A stretch of DNA of 64,000 nucleotides from Turritopsis dohrnii (taxonomy: Eukaryota; Cnidaria; Hydrozoa; Anthoathecata; Oceaniidae): contig BQMF02000171.1 of assembly GCA_027922465.2 (NCBI GenBank), forward strand, positions 62,001-126,000. The letters are read 5' to 3'. Each line of letters starts with the position of its first letter. The first letter of the stretch is position 1. Positions 22,516-33,396 of this stretch are shown here, in pieces. Made by a program: the position numbers and the translations under genes. Under the pieces are notes generated by a model. That model did no database searches and had not been told where the DNA came from. It saw only the letters and a program-made list of their open reading frames with translations.

Positions 22516-22660
22516 CCTTAAGGGAAGAAATTTTCGCGGGAATTAATTTTCGCGAATTTTCGGATTTCTATTGTTCTAGAACAATAGCCTTTTGTTATAA
22601 AACAATAGGACCCGCGAAATTCGCGAAAATTTCTTCCCGCAAAAATTTCTTCCCTTAAGG
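22516..22660. mobile_element. 145-bp MITE with TA target duplication (Tc1/mariner-like)
   Basis: The ends CCTTAAGGGAAGAAATTTT and AAAATTTCTTCCCTTAAGG are perfect 19-bp inverted repeats, with further matches inside, and TA stands on both sides (22514-22515, 22661-22662). The interior carries repeated TTCGCGAA/AATTCGCG motifs and a self-complementary TATTGTTCTAGAACAATA. No coding capacity. A TA duplication fits the Tc1/mariner superfamily. Confidence 0.85.
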
Positions 22661-22662
22661 TA

Positions 22663-23400
22663 AACACTTAATAATCTCCTCTTTCCGAAGAAAATTTGGC
22701 AAAAGGATATCTGGCATCTTCAATAATTAAAAGATTTATTCTTGACTTTCTACTTGGGACATTTGTTAATATAGATAATGTAAAGATAGTGCTGATGATG
22801 ACTTCCATCAGTTGGCTGAGAAAGGTGTATTGTCCAACATGTTTGTTAGAATTTTTTATCAGGGTCTATCGAAGTTTAAAAACATCGAAATTTATTGTCA
22901 TCAGAAACAAATGATGATGAAGTATCATATACAGTAGATTTTTTAACAGGAGATTTCAATATACCATATTAATTGAGTGTTAGATAACTTAAGCATTTGT
23001 TAGTTTATGTTTGATTTTGAATCATGTATTGAACTAGGTTTGTTGTTTTTTATATCAAAGGCAAATGAAGTAGTTCAATTACTATTTCTACTTATTATGC
23101 TCAAAATAATAGAAATAGTAGTGGTAACTATGTATTTAAGTATATATTTAAATCAGTGGTTCACTATTTTCTGGAAAATTATGATACTGATGAAGTGTTT
23201 CTGAAAATTAATAAAGGTGGCTTTCCATTTGTCCTTTTTACAGCGGGAACAGGAAATAGGAATGGGAAACAGGAAAGTCAGGAAAAACAGCTTCTCTTAC
23301 TTTAAAAGAATTGGAAATGGAATAAAACATAAACAATCAAAGTGGAGTCTGTGATCAGCAGATTGAGTAGATGAACATCCTTTGCTACTACTACAACACA
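22663..23400. other. No supported gene
   Basis: Contains the coding-looking open stretch at about 22790-22930 mentioned with the exon at 22057. Otherwise AT-rich. Confidence 0.3.
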
Positions 23401-23454
23401 AAGACAGAGAAGAAGAAGTACGAAAAATGATTTTGGATATGGTTATTCATTGAA

Positions 23455-23690
23455 AGAGAGACAAAAGGGGCTTTTAATTTATTGATAAAAGATACAGTGT
23501 TGTATGACCATGAATACTTCTTCACACTCTCTCGAATGACATCAAAAAAGTATGAAGAGATGCTGAAACTTGTTGCTCCCCTCTTGACAAAGTGCTCCCT
23601 GTCGATAAAGCAATTGGACCATGTGAAAGATCAACTGCTACGTTGAAATATATTTACTTCCCCAATTGATCTGTCTGGTATGTTCTGAAT
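23455..23690 (+). pseudogene. PIF/Harbinger transposase relic
   Basis: The plus strand reads VLYDHEYFFTLSRMTSKKYE, EMLKLVAPLLTK, corresponding to the 'DHELFFKTFRMSPTTFEKLLYLIGPSITK' region of the intact Harbinger transposase at 28862-30163. The following bases still resemble the helix-turn-helix region but are out of frame. The segment AATTGATCTGTCTGGTATGT that ends it recurs at 32980-33000, showing a duplicated relic. Confidence 0.6.
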
Positions 23691-23695
23691 CGGTA

Positions 23696-23724
23696 TTTAT
23701 TTATTTATTTATTTATTTATTTAT
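23696..23724. repeat. (TTTA)n microsatellite
   Basis: About seven ATTT/TTTA units in a row, directly after the Harbinger relic. Confidence 0.9.
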
Positions 23725-24800
23725 GAATCTTTATACAGGATAAAAAAACTTCAGTTTATATACATAAGTAAAAAACTGTTATTAACGTTTGTCCTGTTGA
23801 AAAGAAATATAAATGAAAGTAAAAGTAAAATTGAAGGGTTAATAAAAGGAAGAATATATACATATGTACTTAATTGTTAAAATGCTTATTTACAAGTAAT
23901 TTGAAAGCTTAAAAAGTTGGAGTTGCGCAAATTTCCAACGGGTGAGAATTGAAAATTTTCGCACCTCCAAAATAAAAACTTCCTCTTGTGACTTTAAATT
24001 TGGTGTTAGGCAATATGGTAATGTGTGCTGTAAATACATTTGATTAAAGGTGCAGTAGATTTGTGTGTTTGAAAGGTATCCTGCCTTATTTTGAAAACAA
24101 AACTCTATCAGTTGTCAAGTTGGATGGAGACATCATTGGACTCAAATGAAACATCAGGCTGAGAAGATTGTGTTTGTAAAAATCAAACACTTCAAGTTAA
24201 ACGTAATTTTTTTCTTTGTCTTGTCTTTCTTTTATAAACATTTATACACACTTAATAGGAACAAAGTAGAACAAAGTAGAAGCTACTACAATAAAATAGT
24301 ATAATTTAAAAAACTAATCATCGTCACTTTCCTAATCCATTAAAGGAGAGAGAGAGGGACAATAGACAATAATAAACTTTCCTGTTTCTTTTGAACATAC
24401 TATCAATGTGCATGCTCACATGATCATTTCCCTGTTCCTTTTCCCCTTCCTGTAGTAAAGAGGACAAGTGGAAACTCGCCTTACGATGAAAAGCTTGAAA
24501 TCTTATCTTTTTGAACCAGAAAAAAAACAAGTTCCTCTCATGATGATAGTGGAGTTGAAATTCACGAAAAAGGAAGATCTGGAAGTAAACTTAGTGCACT
24601 TATAACAAAATGAGAGAAACTGAGTGTTTGTGTTTTCAAGAAGTTGTAATATTAAATGAAAAAATTGAGCAACAATGTGTTACCCGCGATGATTAATTCA
24701 AACTCTGTTTAAATAAAGCTGTTCTCCAAAACGTTTATGATGGGTTGCATAAAGGCAACCGTAGGAAGGAAACCAGTGAATATATTATAAACTAATCATC
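23725..24800. other. No gene seen
   Basis: AT-rich sequence with a short GAGAGAGAGG run near 24349. No exon or bounded repeat was recognised. Confidence 0.35.
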
Positions 24801-24804
24801 AACA

Positions 24805-25075
24805 AAAATAAAAGTCATTTGAAATATTGTATGAGTTGTATTTTAAAGAAAATTTGCATATTCTATCAGTATAACTGGACAGTTTTTTATTGAAAACATC
24901 ATAGTTTTCAGTCTCTTCCAATTCACTTGGCAATGCATTCCATAAACATTGACTCCTATACCCATTGTTGATTTGACCAGGGAAACTCGTAACTGAAGAT
25001 TATGTCTCGATACTCTTGGCTGTGTTTAAAGCTCAAATCTTGAGTAGATGGTCATATCGACTTCTTTGTAAAATA
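24805..25075 (-). pseudogene. 3' end of a non-LTR retrotransposon reverse transcriptase
   Basis: On the minus strand one frame reads INNGYRSQCLWNALPSELEE, TENYDVFNKKLSSYTD, with earlier stops. 'LWN.LP.E....NVF.KKL' is the conserved C-terminal tail of LINE reverse transcriptase ORFs. The catalytic domain is absent. This is a 5'-truncated fossil, the usual fate of LINE copies. Confidence 0.6.
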
Positions 25076-25445
25076 TTTTGTGCATCAGACAGTGAAGCCT
25101 CTTTCTATACATGTATGAAACCGGTCACCAGTTTCCCCTCATGGTTGGAAGAACTACTCTGAACTCTGTGATGGTGATTGAGCTCATCTAAGCGGTTTGT
25201 ACTACAATTCCCCAAGATTGTAATAATTATAGGTGACAGGTGGTGTGATGATCGCCTTTGTTGTGTTGCGCTCCGCACATCGGGAGTTTCCCAACATGGT
25301 AGACAGAGCCGCTTGGCATAGAACATTCTAGAATACGGAACGAAAGAGACACTTGTGTATATTACAGGTGGAAGGATTACTGTATGGTTATTGAAGGTGG
25401 CTTGCATTGTAAATTTCATTGGATTTTGGATTTTACCTTAAAATT
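25076..25445. other. No gene seen
   Basis: No feature recognised between the LINE relic and the recombinase fragment. Confidence 0.3.
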
Positions 25446-25450
25446 TTACC

Positions 25451-25640
25451 TTAAAATTGACTATGTTGTTGGCTTTGACATCAGCATCTAGAGCTGATGC
25501 TTTTCATCATTTGGACACTAGGTGCAATGTACAGGGAGAAGATTGTTCAATTTTATCATTTGAAAAACTGCACAAATCTTGGCGAAGAGGACAGTCTCCG
25601 CCCTCAGTCCGATACTTTGCTTTCCCAAAAGATAAGACTT
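25451..25640 (+). pseudogene. Tyrosine recombinase fragment (DIRS or related)
   Basis: The frame LTMLLALTSASRADAFHHLD then ILSFEKLHKSWRRGQSPPSV, RYFAFPKDK corresponds to the first part of the catalytic domain of tyrosine recombinases carried by DIRS retrotransposons and Cryptons. The conserved arginine of box I lies in 'SASRADAFHHLD', and the 'KLHKSWRRGQ' strand follows. The later His-x2-Arg and nucleophile tyrosine are missing and the frame ends soon after. It is therefore an inactive fragment. A DIRS origin would fit the ORF1-like piece at the left end of the window. Confidence 0.6.
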
Positions 25641-25717
25641 GGGAGAACGCATTGTTATATCGTACTTTGATTTTATTCATAAAATTGCAATTACATTGTG
25701 GATGCTGCACGACCTGA

Positions 25718-26045
25718 CGTAGTTATTCAATTATTTTATGCAACTGTGTAATAACAACGGGGTGCAACAACAAAATTGACTTGAGCTTTATCGCTTGAGT
25801 TGTTTTACTTCTGCCTTTCTTGAAAATACATCAAACTTTGGCAATCTTATATGTGGATGGAAGTTGATTTGTGGAAAAGCTGGACTGAGCAATTTGATGA
25901 TTACCAGACTGCAACGTGTCTCCGACAAGAAGGGACTTCTTTGATGATATTCCATCATGTCCACCGGTCTTTTCTTTTTTGAAAACTTTCTTGAAACACT
26001 CCTCCAGCTTATCTGGTTAATATTCGATAGAGCTCATTGTAGCAG
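25718..26045. other. No gene seen
   Basis: Unique AT-rich sequence leading into the left end of the first Harbinger element. Confidence 0.3.
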
Positions 26046-26174
26046 TCTCCACTAGGCGGAAAATGTCGCGGCGGGCGACTTTTTCCGCTTCGACTTTTTC
26101 CGCCTCTAGAGCTTCTGAATCTCCACTACTATTTTTAAAAAGGCGCGCTCATTTATTATTCTATATTCAGCATA

Positions 26175-27472
26175 ATGGAAAGTGAAAACAGAAAGCTGAA
26201 ATATCTGCTTCTATCACGGAATATAAGTTTATATCTTTATATAATGAAGAAGAAAGCTGTTAGAGAGGGAAAGAAGCACAGACGCTTTTGGGTTAGAGAT
26301 ATTTATGCCGAGAGAAAATTTAAAGGCGAATATAATATTCTAGTTAAGGAAATGATGATCCATGACCACGAACTTTTTTTCAAAAGTTTCCGCATGTCCC
26401 CAGCTACGTTTGAAAAACTTCTTGGATTGGTGGGTCCAACTATCACAAAGCAGAAGACAACAATGAGAGACCCAGTATCAGCTGGAGAACGACTAGCCTT
26501 GACCTTAAGATTTTTGAGCACAGGTGACGCTCAATCAACAATTGCACGAAGTTACCGGATGTCTCCTGAAACTGCAGGTCGTATAATACATGACACTTGT
26601 TGTGCAATTTGGTACAATTTGGGAAATTATATTAAAAATCCTGACAGTGAAGCAGGATGGTAAGAGATCGCATTTGAATTTGAAAGAAGATGGAATTTTC
26701 CCAATGTGTTGGGGCTATAGATGGAAAACATGTAGTCATGTTCGCGCCTCCACGATCTGGAGCAAGTTATTTCAATTACAAAAGAACACATAGCATTGTC
26801 CTAATGGCAGTGTGCGATTCTAAATACCGATTTATACTTGTTGATATAGGTGATAGTGGCAGACAGAGCGACGGTAGCGTTTACAACAATAGTCACTTGG
26901 GGTATGCAATAGAGCATAACACCCTAGGAATTCCAAATGATGCTAAATTAAATGAAAGTGATAAAGTGTTACCTTATATTTTTGTAGCGGATGACGCATT
27001 TGGTCTCAAGAGGCACATGATGAAGCCTTACCCTTATGCTAATTTACCAACAGAAAAGCTGATTTTTAATTATCGTCTTAGCCGTGCAAGAAGGGTTATA
27101 GAAAACGCATTTGGAATTGCTGCTAGCAGGTTCCGTGTATTTCACCGCCCAATAAATGCCAGCGTGAATAAAGTCAAAGAAATAACTAAAGCTGTTGTTG
27201 CTTTACACAACTTTTTAATGATAGAAAACCATACTAATGATAAATATGATTATTGCCCCGTAACACTTGTAGACAACGATGGTCCAGGTGGCTTGAGGGT
27301 TGGAGAATGGAGGAACGAAACTAAGGATACAAGCGGTTTATTACCACTTAATAAAAGCAATTCCTCAAACAACTACAGCCAAGATGCAAAGAAAGTTAGA
27401 GACGCTTTCAAGGATTATTTTAATAATGAAGGTACCGTGTCTTGGCAATGGGAAACTGTAAATCGAGTCTGA
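26175..27472 (+). pseudogene. Harbinger transposase, element 1, two disabling lesions
   Basis: A DDE transposase of the HARBI1/DDE_Tnp_4 type that would cut and paste the element. The N-terminal half (26175-26660) has the RFWVR start and RSYRMSPETAGRI helix-turn-helix. The C-terminal half (26690-27472) has VGAIDGKH, FVADDAF and RRVIENAFGIAASRFR, the three acidic catalytic blocks. Compared with the intact copy at 28862 there is a TAA stop directly after GW at 26661-26663, and one base is missing near 26707, which shifts the frame. Otherwise the copy is well preserved, so inactivation seems recent. An intron is unlikely because the gap is only about 30-45 nt. Confidence 0.9.
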
Positions 27473-27494
27473 GATTAAACTTTTTGTAGCTTTA

Positions 27495-28476
27495 TTACAT
27501 ACTTTCGTATTCCTCACTATATTCCAGCTGGTATAGCAATTCGCCAATTTTATTTTTGGCTAAACGCATCTTCCGTTTAGAAAACCCTTGTAACACAGGG
27601 ATTAAACTATTGCAATAGGAAGTGACCTCATCTATTGTAGCTTCTTGTTTCGGTGCCTCTAAAGATGAAAGAATATGCTTATTCATTTCTTTAATATGTG
27701 ATAAAAGGTTATCCTCTGGTGCTGCTGTGGTTGAACTTGCTTTTCGTTTCGGTGCACGTCGGTTACTGACAGGAGGAGGTGAGATTAAACAGCTATTTTC
27801 ACTACCAGCACTGTTTATACTTTGAGTAGGTGAGGAAGCAATACTAAATCCAGAAAGTGGTGAAGGTGATGTATCAACCGATAGATCATCAAATGAGTTT
27901 TTAGCAGTAGTGATATTACTTTCTGTTGGTTTATTCGAGCTTCGTTCATGTAAAAATCGCATCTGCTCGAAGTACTTGCATGTTGGAAGTGATGCATAGG
28001 CAGCGCCAGACCTTGTCAAATTTCTCCTTTTATCCAAACAGCGTTTAAGGTTGTCTTTCAAGTTTTTTAAAATTTTTTGAAGAATGAGAACTATAAAAGA
28101 AGAGCGTGAGACTTTCCTAATCATACAGAAGAAATTCAAAAATATACTGAATGGAAATATAAAAAATGTTCTTACTATCAGTATGAAAATATTCAGCTAG
28201 TTGTTTCCAAGCATTTGTTTTTTTATTCCTATCTTTAAAAGATGGATCATTTGTATCCCACAAACATCTGTATCCCCTAACAGCTTCTAAAAACTCCTCC
28301 TTGTTTACTTGTGATTCGTTTAGTTCAGGCTGTTTTTGTTGCTCCTCAACGGTGACAGTTTCTTCAGGATCAGTTAAAGACTCGTTTACATCCACATTCT
28401 CTGAACTAAACATCACTTGCCCACTTAATAACATTTTCGTTAATTTATTAATGTCAATAACGTGTTCTTCGGCCAT
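27495..28476 (-). CDS. Harbinger-associated MADF-domain protein, element 1
   Basis: Two minus-strand exons, 28476-28176 and 28090-27495, joined over an 85-nt intron with GTAAGA donor and TTTTATAG acceptor (phase 1). The start is put at the MAEEH methionine; another ATG lies at 28506, eleven codons upstream in frame. The MADF domain spans the junction: FLEAVRGYRCLWDTNDPSFK, NRKTNAWKQLAEYF, then ILKNLKDNLKRCLDKR. MADF is a Myb-related trihelix fold. In PIF/Harbinger elements the second protein binds DNA and helps import the transposase into the nucleus. A Ser/Thr-rich linker and a C-terminal helix (KEMNKHILSSLEAPK; CNSLIPVLQGFSKRKMRLAK) follow. This reading frame appears intact although the partner transposase is dead. 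Confidence 0.8.
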
Positions 28477-28861
28477 TTTGAAAATGAAAAAGATATTTTT
28501 GTTCATCAAGATTTAGTTTGTTTACATTTTTCTTGCATTCTGATTGGTCAAATTTTGAAGCGACCAGCGAAAAGTAGAAATCAATTTTCGCCTCTCGACA
28601 TTTTCCGCCGCTACATTTAATTATTGCGTAACATTTCTCTTCTGCGCATGTGGAGCAGTGGAAAAAGTCGCCCGTCGCGACATTTTCCGCCTAGTGGAGA
28701 TTCGCCTCAAGCCGAAACTCCACGAGACGGAAAAGGTAGCGCTATCGATTTTTTCCGCCGCTACATTGTCAATGTCGCCGCTACCAATTGAGTTCAATCT
28801 CCACGATATTGAGAAATATTTTTGCGCGCCTTCTAATAATAATAACGACTACAACAACAAG

Positions 28862-30163
28862 ATGGAAAACAGAGATAATATAAAATATGCTTTGTTACTT
28901 CGAAACTTGTATTTATATAGATACATTATCATGAAAAAGAAAATTACTGCTAATAGACAAATCCGTAAATCCAGAAGATTTTGGGTCAGAAAAATCTATG
29001 AAGAAAGAGAATCAAAAGGAGAATTTCATAGTTTAATTCTCGAAATGAAACTAAGTGATCATGAGTTGTTTTTTAAAACGTTTCGAATGTCTCCAACAAC
29101 TTTTGAAAAGCTTCTATATTTGATCGGACCTAGCATAACAAAGCAAAAAACTGTAATGCGAGACCCTGTATCTGCAGAAGAGAGGCTTGCAGTTACACTG
29201 AGGTATTTAACTACGGGGGATGCTATGGCAACTATTCCTCGTAGTTACAGAATGAGCCCTGAAACAGTTAGAAGAATTACACACGAAACTTGTGCTGTCA
29301 TCTGGGAAAATCTCGGGGAGTACTTAAAAAGTCCATGTACATTTGAAGAATGGAGAAATATTGCTTATCAGTTTGAAACAAGATGGAATTTTCCCAATGC
29401 AGTAGGAGCAATAGATGGTAAACATGTTATGATGTTTGCCCCACCACGATCTGGTTCTGTCTACTTCAACTATAAAAAGACACACAGTATTGTTCTTATG
29501 GCTATCTGCAGCGCAAAATACCATTTCCTGATAGTAGATATAGGTGATAGTGGAAGGCAGAGTGACGGGAGTGTTTACAACAACAGCTACTTAGGATATG
29601 CAATTGAAAACAATTTATTGAATATTCCAGGTGACAGAAAACTGCCACATAGTCAAAAGGTTCTACCACATGTTTTCGTCGCAGACGACGCTTTTGCATT
29701 AAAAAAACACATGATGAAACCTTATCCTACAACAAATTTTCCAAAAGAAAAACTCATCTTTAACTACAGATTAAGCAGAGCAAGACGTGTGGTGGAAAAT
29801 ACATTCGGAATTGCAGCAAGTAGATTTCGTGTTTTTCACCGACCCATTGTTGCTAAAGTTGATAAAGTAAAACAAGTTACAAAAGCAGTTGTTGCTCTGC
29901 ACAATTTTCTAATGGTGGAAAACCACAACAATGATAACTATGACTATTGCCCTTCATCTTTAATTGACAGTGATGGATTGGATGGCTTTAGATATGGGGA
30001 ATGGAGAACTGAAACACAAAATTTCACTGGTATAACAGCTCTTAACAACAATGCTTCAAATAATTACAGTCGAGATGCTAGACTTGTTAGGGATGCCTAT
30101 AAGGACTACTTCAACAATGAAGGAGCAGTTGAATGGCAATTGGAAACTGTCAAAAGAGTTTGA
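28862..30163 (+). CDS. Harbinger transposase (HARBI1-like DDE), intact
   Basis: A 433-residue nuclease of the PIF/Harbinger superfamily that excises and inserts the element. An open frame extends upstream into the element-1 inverted repeat, but the start at MENRDNIKY is chosen because it is the first ATG inside the body of this element and sits at the same place as the start of the copy in element 1. Visible parts: basic N-terminus with SRRFWVRKIYEERE, a DHELFFKTFRMSPTTFEKLL helix region, the helix-turn-helix TGDAMATIPRSYRMSPETVR, then the RNase-H-like core. Catalytic acids by motif are D185 (VGAIDGKHV), D275 (VADDAF) and E312 (VVENTFGIAASRF), a D-89-D-36-E spacing. It ends KDYFNNEGAVEWQ...RV. 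No stops or shifts were seen. It is convergent with the MADF gene of the same element. Length and motifs match complete Harbinger transposases. Confidence 0.93.
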   Translation: MENRDNIKYALLLRNLYLYRYIIMKKKITANRQIRKSRRFWVRKIYEERESKGEFHSLILEMKLSDHELFFKTFRMSPTTFEKLLYLIGPSITKQKTVMRDPVSAEERLAVTLRYLTTGDAMATIPRSYRMSPETVRRITHETCAVIWENLGEYLKSPCTFEEWRNIAYQFETRWNFPNAVGAIDGKHVMMFAPPRSGSVYFNYKKTHSIVLMAICSAKYHFLIVDIGDSGRQSDGSVYNNSYLGYAIENNLLNIPGDRKLPHSQKVLPHVFVADDAFALKKHMMKPYPTTNFPKEKLIFNYRLSRARRVVENTFGIAASRFRVFHRPIVAKVDKVKQVTKAVVALHNFLMVENHNNDNYDYCPSSLIDSDGLDGFRYGEWRTETQNFTGITALNNNASNNYSRDARLVRDAYKDYFNNEGAVEWQLETVKRV

Positions 30164-30580
30164 ACAAATATGTGAAACTTTAATTGCACATTAGTGTCAT
30201 TACTTTATGTTGATACACAACTTTGATGGATCTAAGATCTATTATTTGCTTTTATGCTAATCAAGCTAGGTTACAGTTATCTCATTCCAAACAGAGATAG
30301 TAGTTTCGTATAATTAGAAGTCTGTATTCAAACATTTAGGTTAGCTCATGTTGTGTTTGTACAATGTGTCCCTCAAAACTTAGGTCCCTCAAAACTTAGG
30401 TCCCTCAAAATCGACCAAAGCAAAATTTTAAAATCACAATTAAAACAGATGATTTGCAATAGATTAATTGGGTTCAAAAACAATAGATCAAGTAAATGCC
30501 AATTAGTTATATCCATTGAAAACATTGTTGCAAAAAGGCACATGTTTGTGGGACACACTGCAGCATTGCAGCAAAAATTT

Positions 30581-31957
30581 TTACATATCAACATATTGTT
30601 CATCAAATTCTAAGTCAAATAATAATTGTCCAATTTTGACTTTAGCCAAGCGCATTTTCTTTTTTGAAAATCCATGCAACACAGGTATTAAGCTGTTGCA
30701 ATATGCTGTAGCCTCATCAATAGCTTGTTTGGACTCCTGCAAATATGAAAGTATCTGTTTGTCCATCTCTTGAATGTGGCTTAAAAGATGTGCATCCTGG
30801 TTTTCAGTTTCTCTTTGAGAAGTTGAACCCGTTCTTTTTTGCCTCTTGGAACTTGATGAATAAAAAGGAGCACCACTGACACAACTTTCCATACTTTCAG
30901 CAGGGGAAGGAGGGACACCAGTTGAACTGTCAAGAATAATCCCGATTTCTTTAGTAGTGTCAGTAGACTGATTTCTATTAAAACAGATGCTTTCTAAATT
31001 ACTTTTAGCTGTATTTAAATTGCTTTCTGTAGGATGGTTTTCTGTCCGCTCATGCAAGAATCTCATTTGTTCAAAAAATTTACATGTTGGTAGTTCCGAA
31101 TATGCTGATCCAGACCTTGTAGCCACTTTTCTTTTGTCAAGACACCGTTTCAAATTGTCCTTGAGATTTTTAAGTATACGCTGAAGTACAGCACCTGTTA
31201 TGAAATAAAAAAGTAGAAGACATGTAAATTATTCAGTAAAGATATCAACAACGCAGACAGTTTTTACCATTACCATTACCATTTTATATTCACAACTTCA
31301 TAACATTTACTTTTACTGCACATATTAACTTGTATATTACAGTTTATAATATCTAGCAACTTTTATTGTCTCTGAGTTATCATACACCTGTAAGTTACAA
31401 AAAATATTCTGAAAATGTACAATAATGTTGATTGTTCCCTGAAAATTAAAAGCTTCTATGTGAGAACAAAACAAATCTTTTACTTCTATTAATAGAAAGT
31501 TAGGCACAAGATCTTTCAGAAAAGTTTTTAATTCGTATGATTAAGCATCTGCGATATTATCCGAAAAAAACATTGAGAATTAAATAACAGGTATATTACA
31601 GTTATGTTTCAAAAACATTGATAGCATAAATTTTAGCATAAACTTACATTCAGTTTTAAACATCTCTGATAACTCCTTCCAAGCATTTGCTTTTCTGTTT
31701 CTTTGTTTGTAAAAAGGATCCTTAGTGTCCCAAAGACATCGAAAATGTCTTATTGCCTCTATGAATGCCTCTCTATCCACTCCTCCGTCTTGCTGGCTCT
31801 CATTTTCAATTGTACTTTGCTCAAGAGTTACAATGCTCCCCTCGTCTGATACAGTACTTTGTTCATTTACCGGAATGCTTTGCTGTGGCTGAAAAAGTAC
31901 AGTATTTTGCTGTTGCTGCCACATTCTTTGCACAAATTCGTTGAAGTTTGCTTGCAT
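30581..31957 (-). CDS. Harbinger-associated MADF-domain protein, element 2
   Basis: Two minus-strand exons, 31957-31648 and 31194-30581, are joined over a 453-nt intron (GTAAGT donor, ATAACAG acceptor, phase 1, the same position as in element 1). The product is 307 residues. It begins MQANFNEFVQRMWQQQQ with a Gln-rich tract, then the MADF fold: FIEAIRHFRCLWDTKDPFYK, RKANAWKELSEMFK, and after the intron RILKNLKDNLKRCLDKR. A variable Ser/Asn-rich linker and the conserved C-terminal helix (CNSLIPVLHGFSKKKMRLAK) follow. The role is inferred from other Harbinger elements: DNA recognition and partner of the transposase. Confidence 0.85.
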
Positions 31958-32179
31958 GTGAGCATTTTTTGTTTGTTTACAGTTTTAAGCATTTTGATTG
32001 GCTGGATTTAACAGCGACCGGCGAAAAAGTAGAAACTGATCGAACTACTGGTTGCTCGACATTTTCCGACGCTACATTTCTCATCTGCTACAACATTACG
32101 TCATTTGATTCTACTACGCATGTGTAGCGGCGGAAAAAATCGATAGCGCTACCTTTTCCGTCTCGTGGAGTTTCGGCTT

Positions 32180-32860
32180 TAAAGATGTTCCATTAGATTG
32201 GCATTTTCAGGTACCTTATCAAACATGCTGATATTTGCAAAAAAGTTATTCAATAATTACATTTCTCAATATTATTATTATTATTATTCATATTTATACA
32301 GGTTATTCTGCTTCAGTAAATATACAATATATACAAAATCAATATATATGTATAATAAATACTGTTATCAATGCGAGACCTGTGAACCTGTGACAATGTT
32401 CCTGACAAGGAAGCAATTAAAAGGAAATGACTGTTTCACCTTTTTTTCTGAAATTCGCGAAATCTCCTTGTAATTGTTTTTTTTTCTTTTTATCAGCATC
32501 AATAAAAAACTGAAGAATTGATTTTGCGGTGTGAAAGATATTATTATAGATGTGTCTCACCCATTTCTTATTTTAAAAGTTCATCTTATTATGCTAGAAT
32601 TCCAATTGTTCTCCTCTTACGTACTCTCCTCCTATCCAGATAAAATCCGGCTCACTCCTTCAAAGTACATCGAAGCACCGTCTGTTTCATTCTGCAAGCT
32701 TTTCAAAGTAGTTCTTAGTAAATAGTATATAGTATAATAGTAGAAAAAAAGGTTTCTCAAAACTGAGATGAAGCCATTCGAATTTGTATTATAAGAGAAT
32801 TATGAAGAAGTTGTTACGATGAATTATGATTAAAGCTTGCTGCTATGTGATAACATAGAA
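32180..32860. other. No gene seen; (ATT)n run
   Basis: A short (ATT)n/(TTA)n microsatellite lies at about 32268-32290. The rest is AT-rich without recognised features. Confidence 0.4.
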
Positions 32861-32889
32861 GTATGTGACACACTCCGAAGAAGAAAAAA

Positions 32890-33003
32890 AACACTAGTGC
32901 TCCCTGAGACATAAAACAATTGGACCAAAGTAGAAGTATTTACTGTTATGTTGAAATGTATTTGCTGGTACTTCCCAAATTGATCTGTCTGGTATGTTTT
33001 TAT
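32890..33003 (+). repeat. Relic duplicated with 23590-23690
   Basis: GTGCTCCCTG, AACAATTGGACCA, TGTTGAAATGTATTT and CCAAATTGATCTGTCTGGTA follow in the same order as in the Harbinger relic at 23590-23690. Both are probably diverged copies of the same element. Confidence 0.55.
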
Positions 33004-33204
33004 TAATTTTAATTTTTCAGAGGACCAATTCTGGAGGGTTTTTTCCTTGCCACTAAATTCATTAATGTACTTTCAAAAATCTTTAGAAGATCCTGACAGA
33101 CCTGCAAACTTATTCCAGTAGGAAACTTCAGCTCATCTCAGTAGTTTAGTACCTGTCTCTTGCTTGCTTGCGTATAATCAAGTTCACTGTGCTTTCTGGA
33201 ATAT

Positions 33205-33396
33205 TTACAAGCGTTTCTTAAGTTTTTTCCTTATAGCATCGTTTATCCATGGGTTTGATTTGAATCTTATGTGATTGTTACATACATCTTTATACAGTGG
33301 ATATATAGCATCATTAATGTCATCAAAAATTTCACAAACATGCGAAGAAGCATAATTAAGGTATTGGTGGAATTTTTCAACATCAACCTTTTTCAA
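33205..33396 (-). pseudogene. LINE ORF2 fragment between endonuclease and reverse transcriptase
   Basis: The minus-strand frame contains FDDINDAIYPLYKDVCNNHI, RFKSNPWINDAIRKKLKKR. 'F...I...Y...F.....RFKS.PWI...I...IK.R' is the linker that precedes the reverse transcriptase in many LINEs. Flanking sequence shows no RT core. Truncated fossil. Confidence 0.5.

Larger units (their letters stand above)
26046..28700 (+). mobile_element. PIF/Harbinger element 1 (2.65 kb, transposase broken)
   Basis: The terminal inverted repeats are 41 bp, 26046-26086 and 28660-28700, differing at one base (TCTCCACTAGGCGGAAAATG outermost). Inside are a rightward transposase pseudogene and a leftward MADF gene whose 3' ends nearly touch (22 bp between stop codons), the standard two-gene layout of Harbinger elements. 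I found no clear 3-bp target duplication. Its right end is only 8 bp from the left end of element 2, and the two end sequences share CTCCACKAGRCGGAAAA, so the families are related. Confidence 0.9.
28709..32179 (+). mobile_element. PIF/Harbinger element 2 (3.47 kb, apparently complete)
   Basis: The terminal inverted repeats are 57 bp and identical (28709-28765 and 32123-32179; outermost AAGCCGAAACTCCACGAGAC). If the true terminus is AGCCG, the flanks are TCA on the left and TTA on the right, an imperfect TWA-type duplication. Both expected genes are present with no visible lesion: a 433-aa transposase rightward and a two-exon MADF protein leftward. The perfect TIRs and open frames suggest recent mobility. 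Confidence 0.92.

Noticed and set aside
28658..28861. Upstream extension of the Harbinger transposase frame (68 extra codons)
   Set aside because: It reads through the inverted repeats of both elements, and the homologous copy starts at the downstream methionine region.
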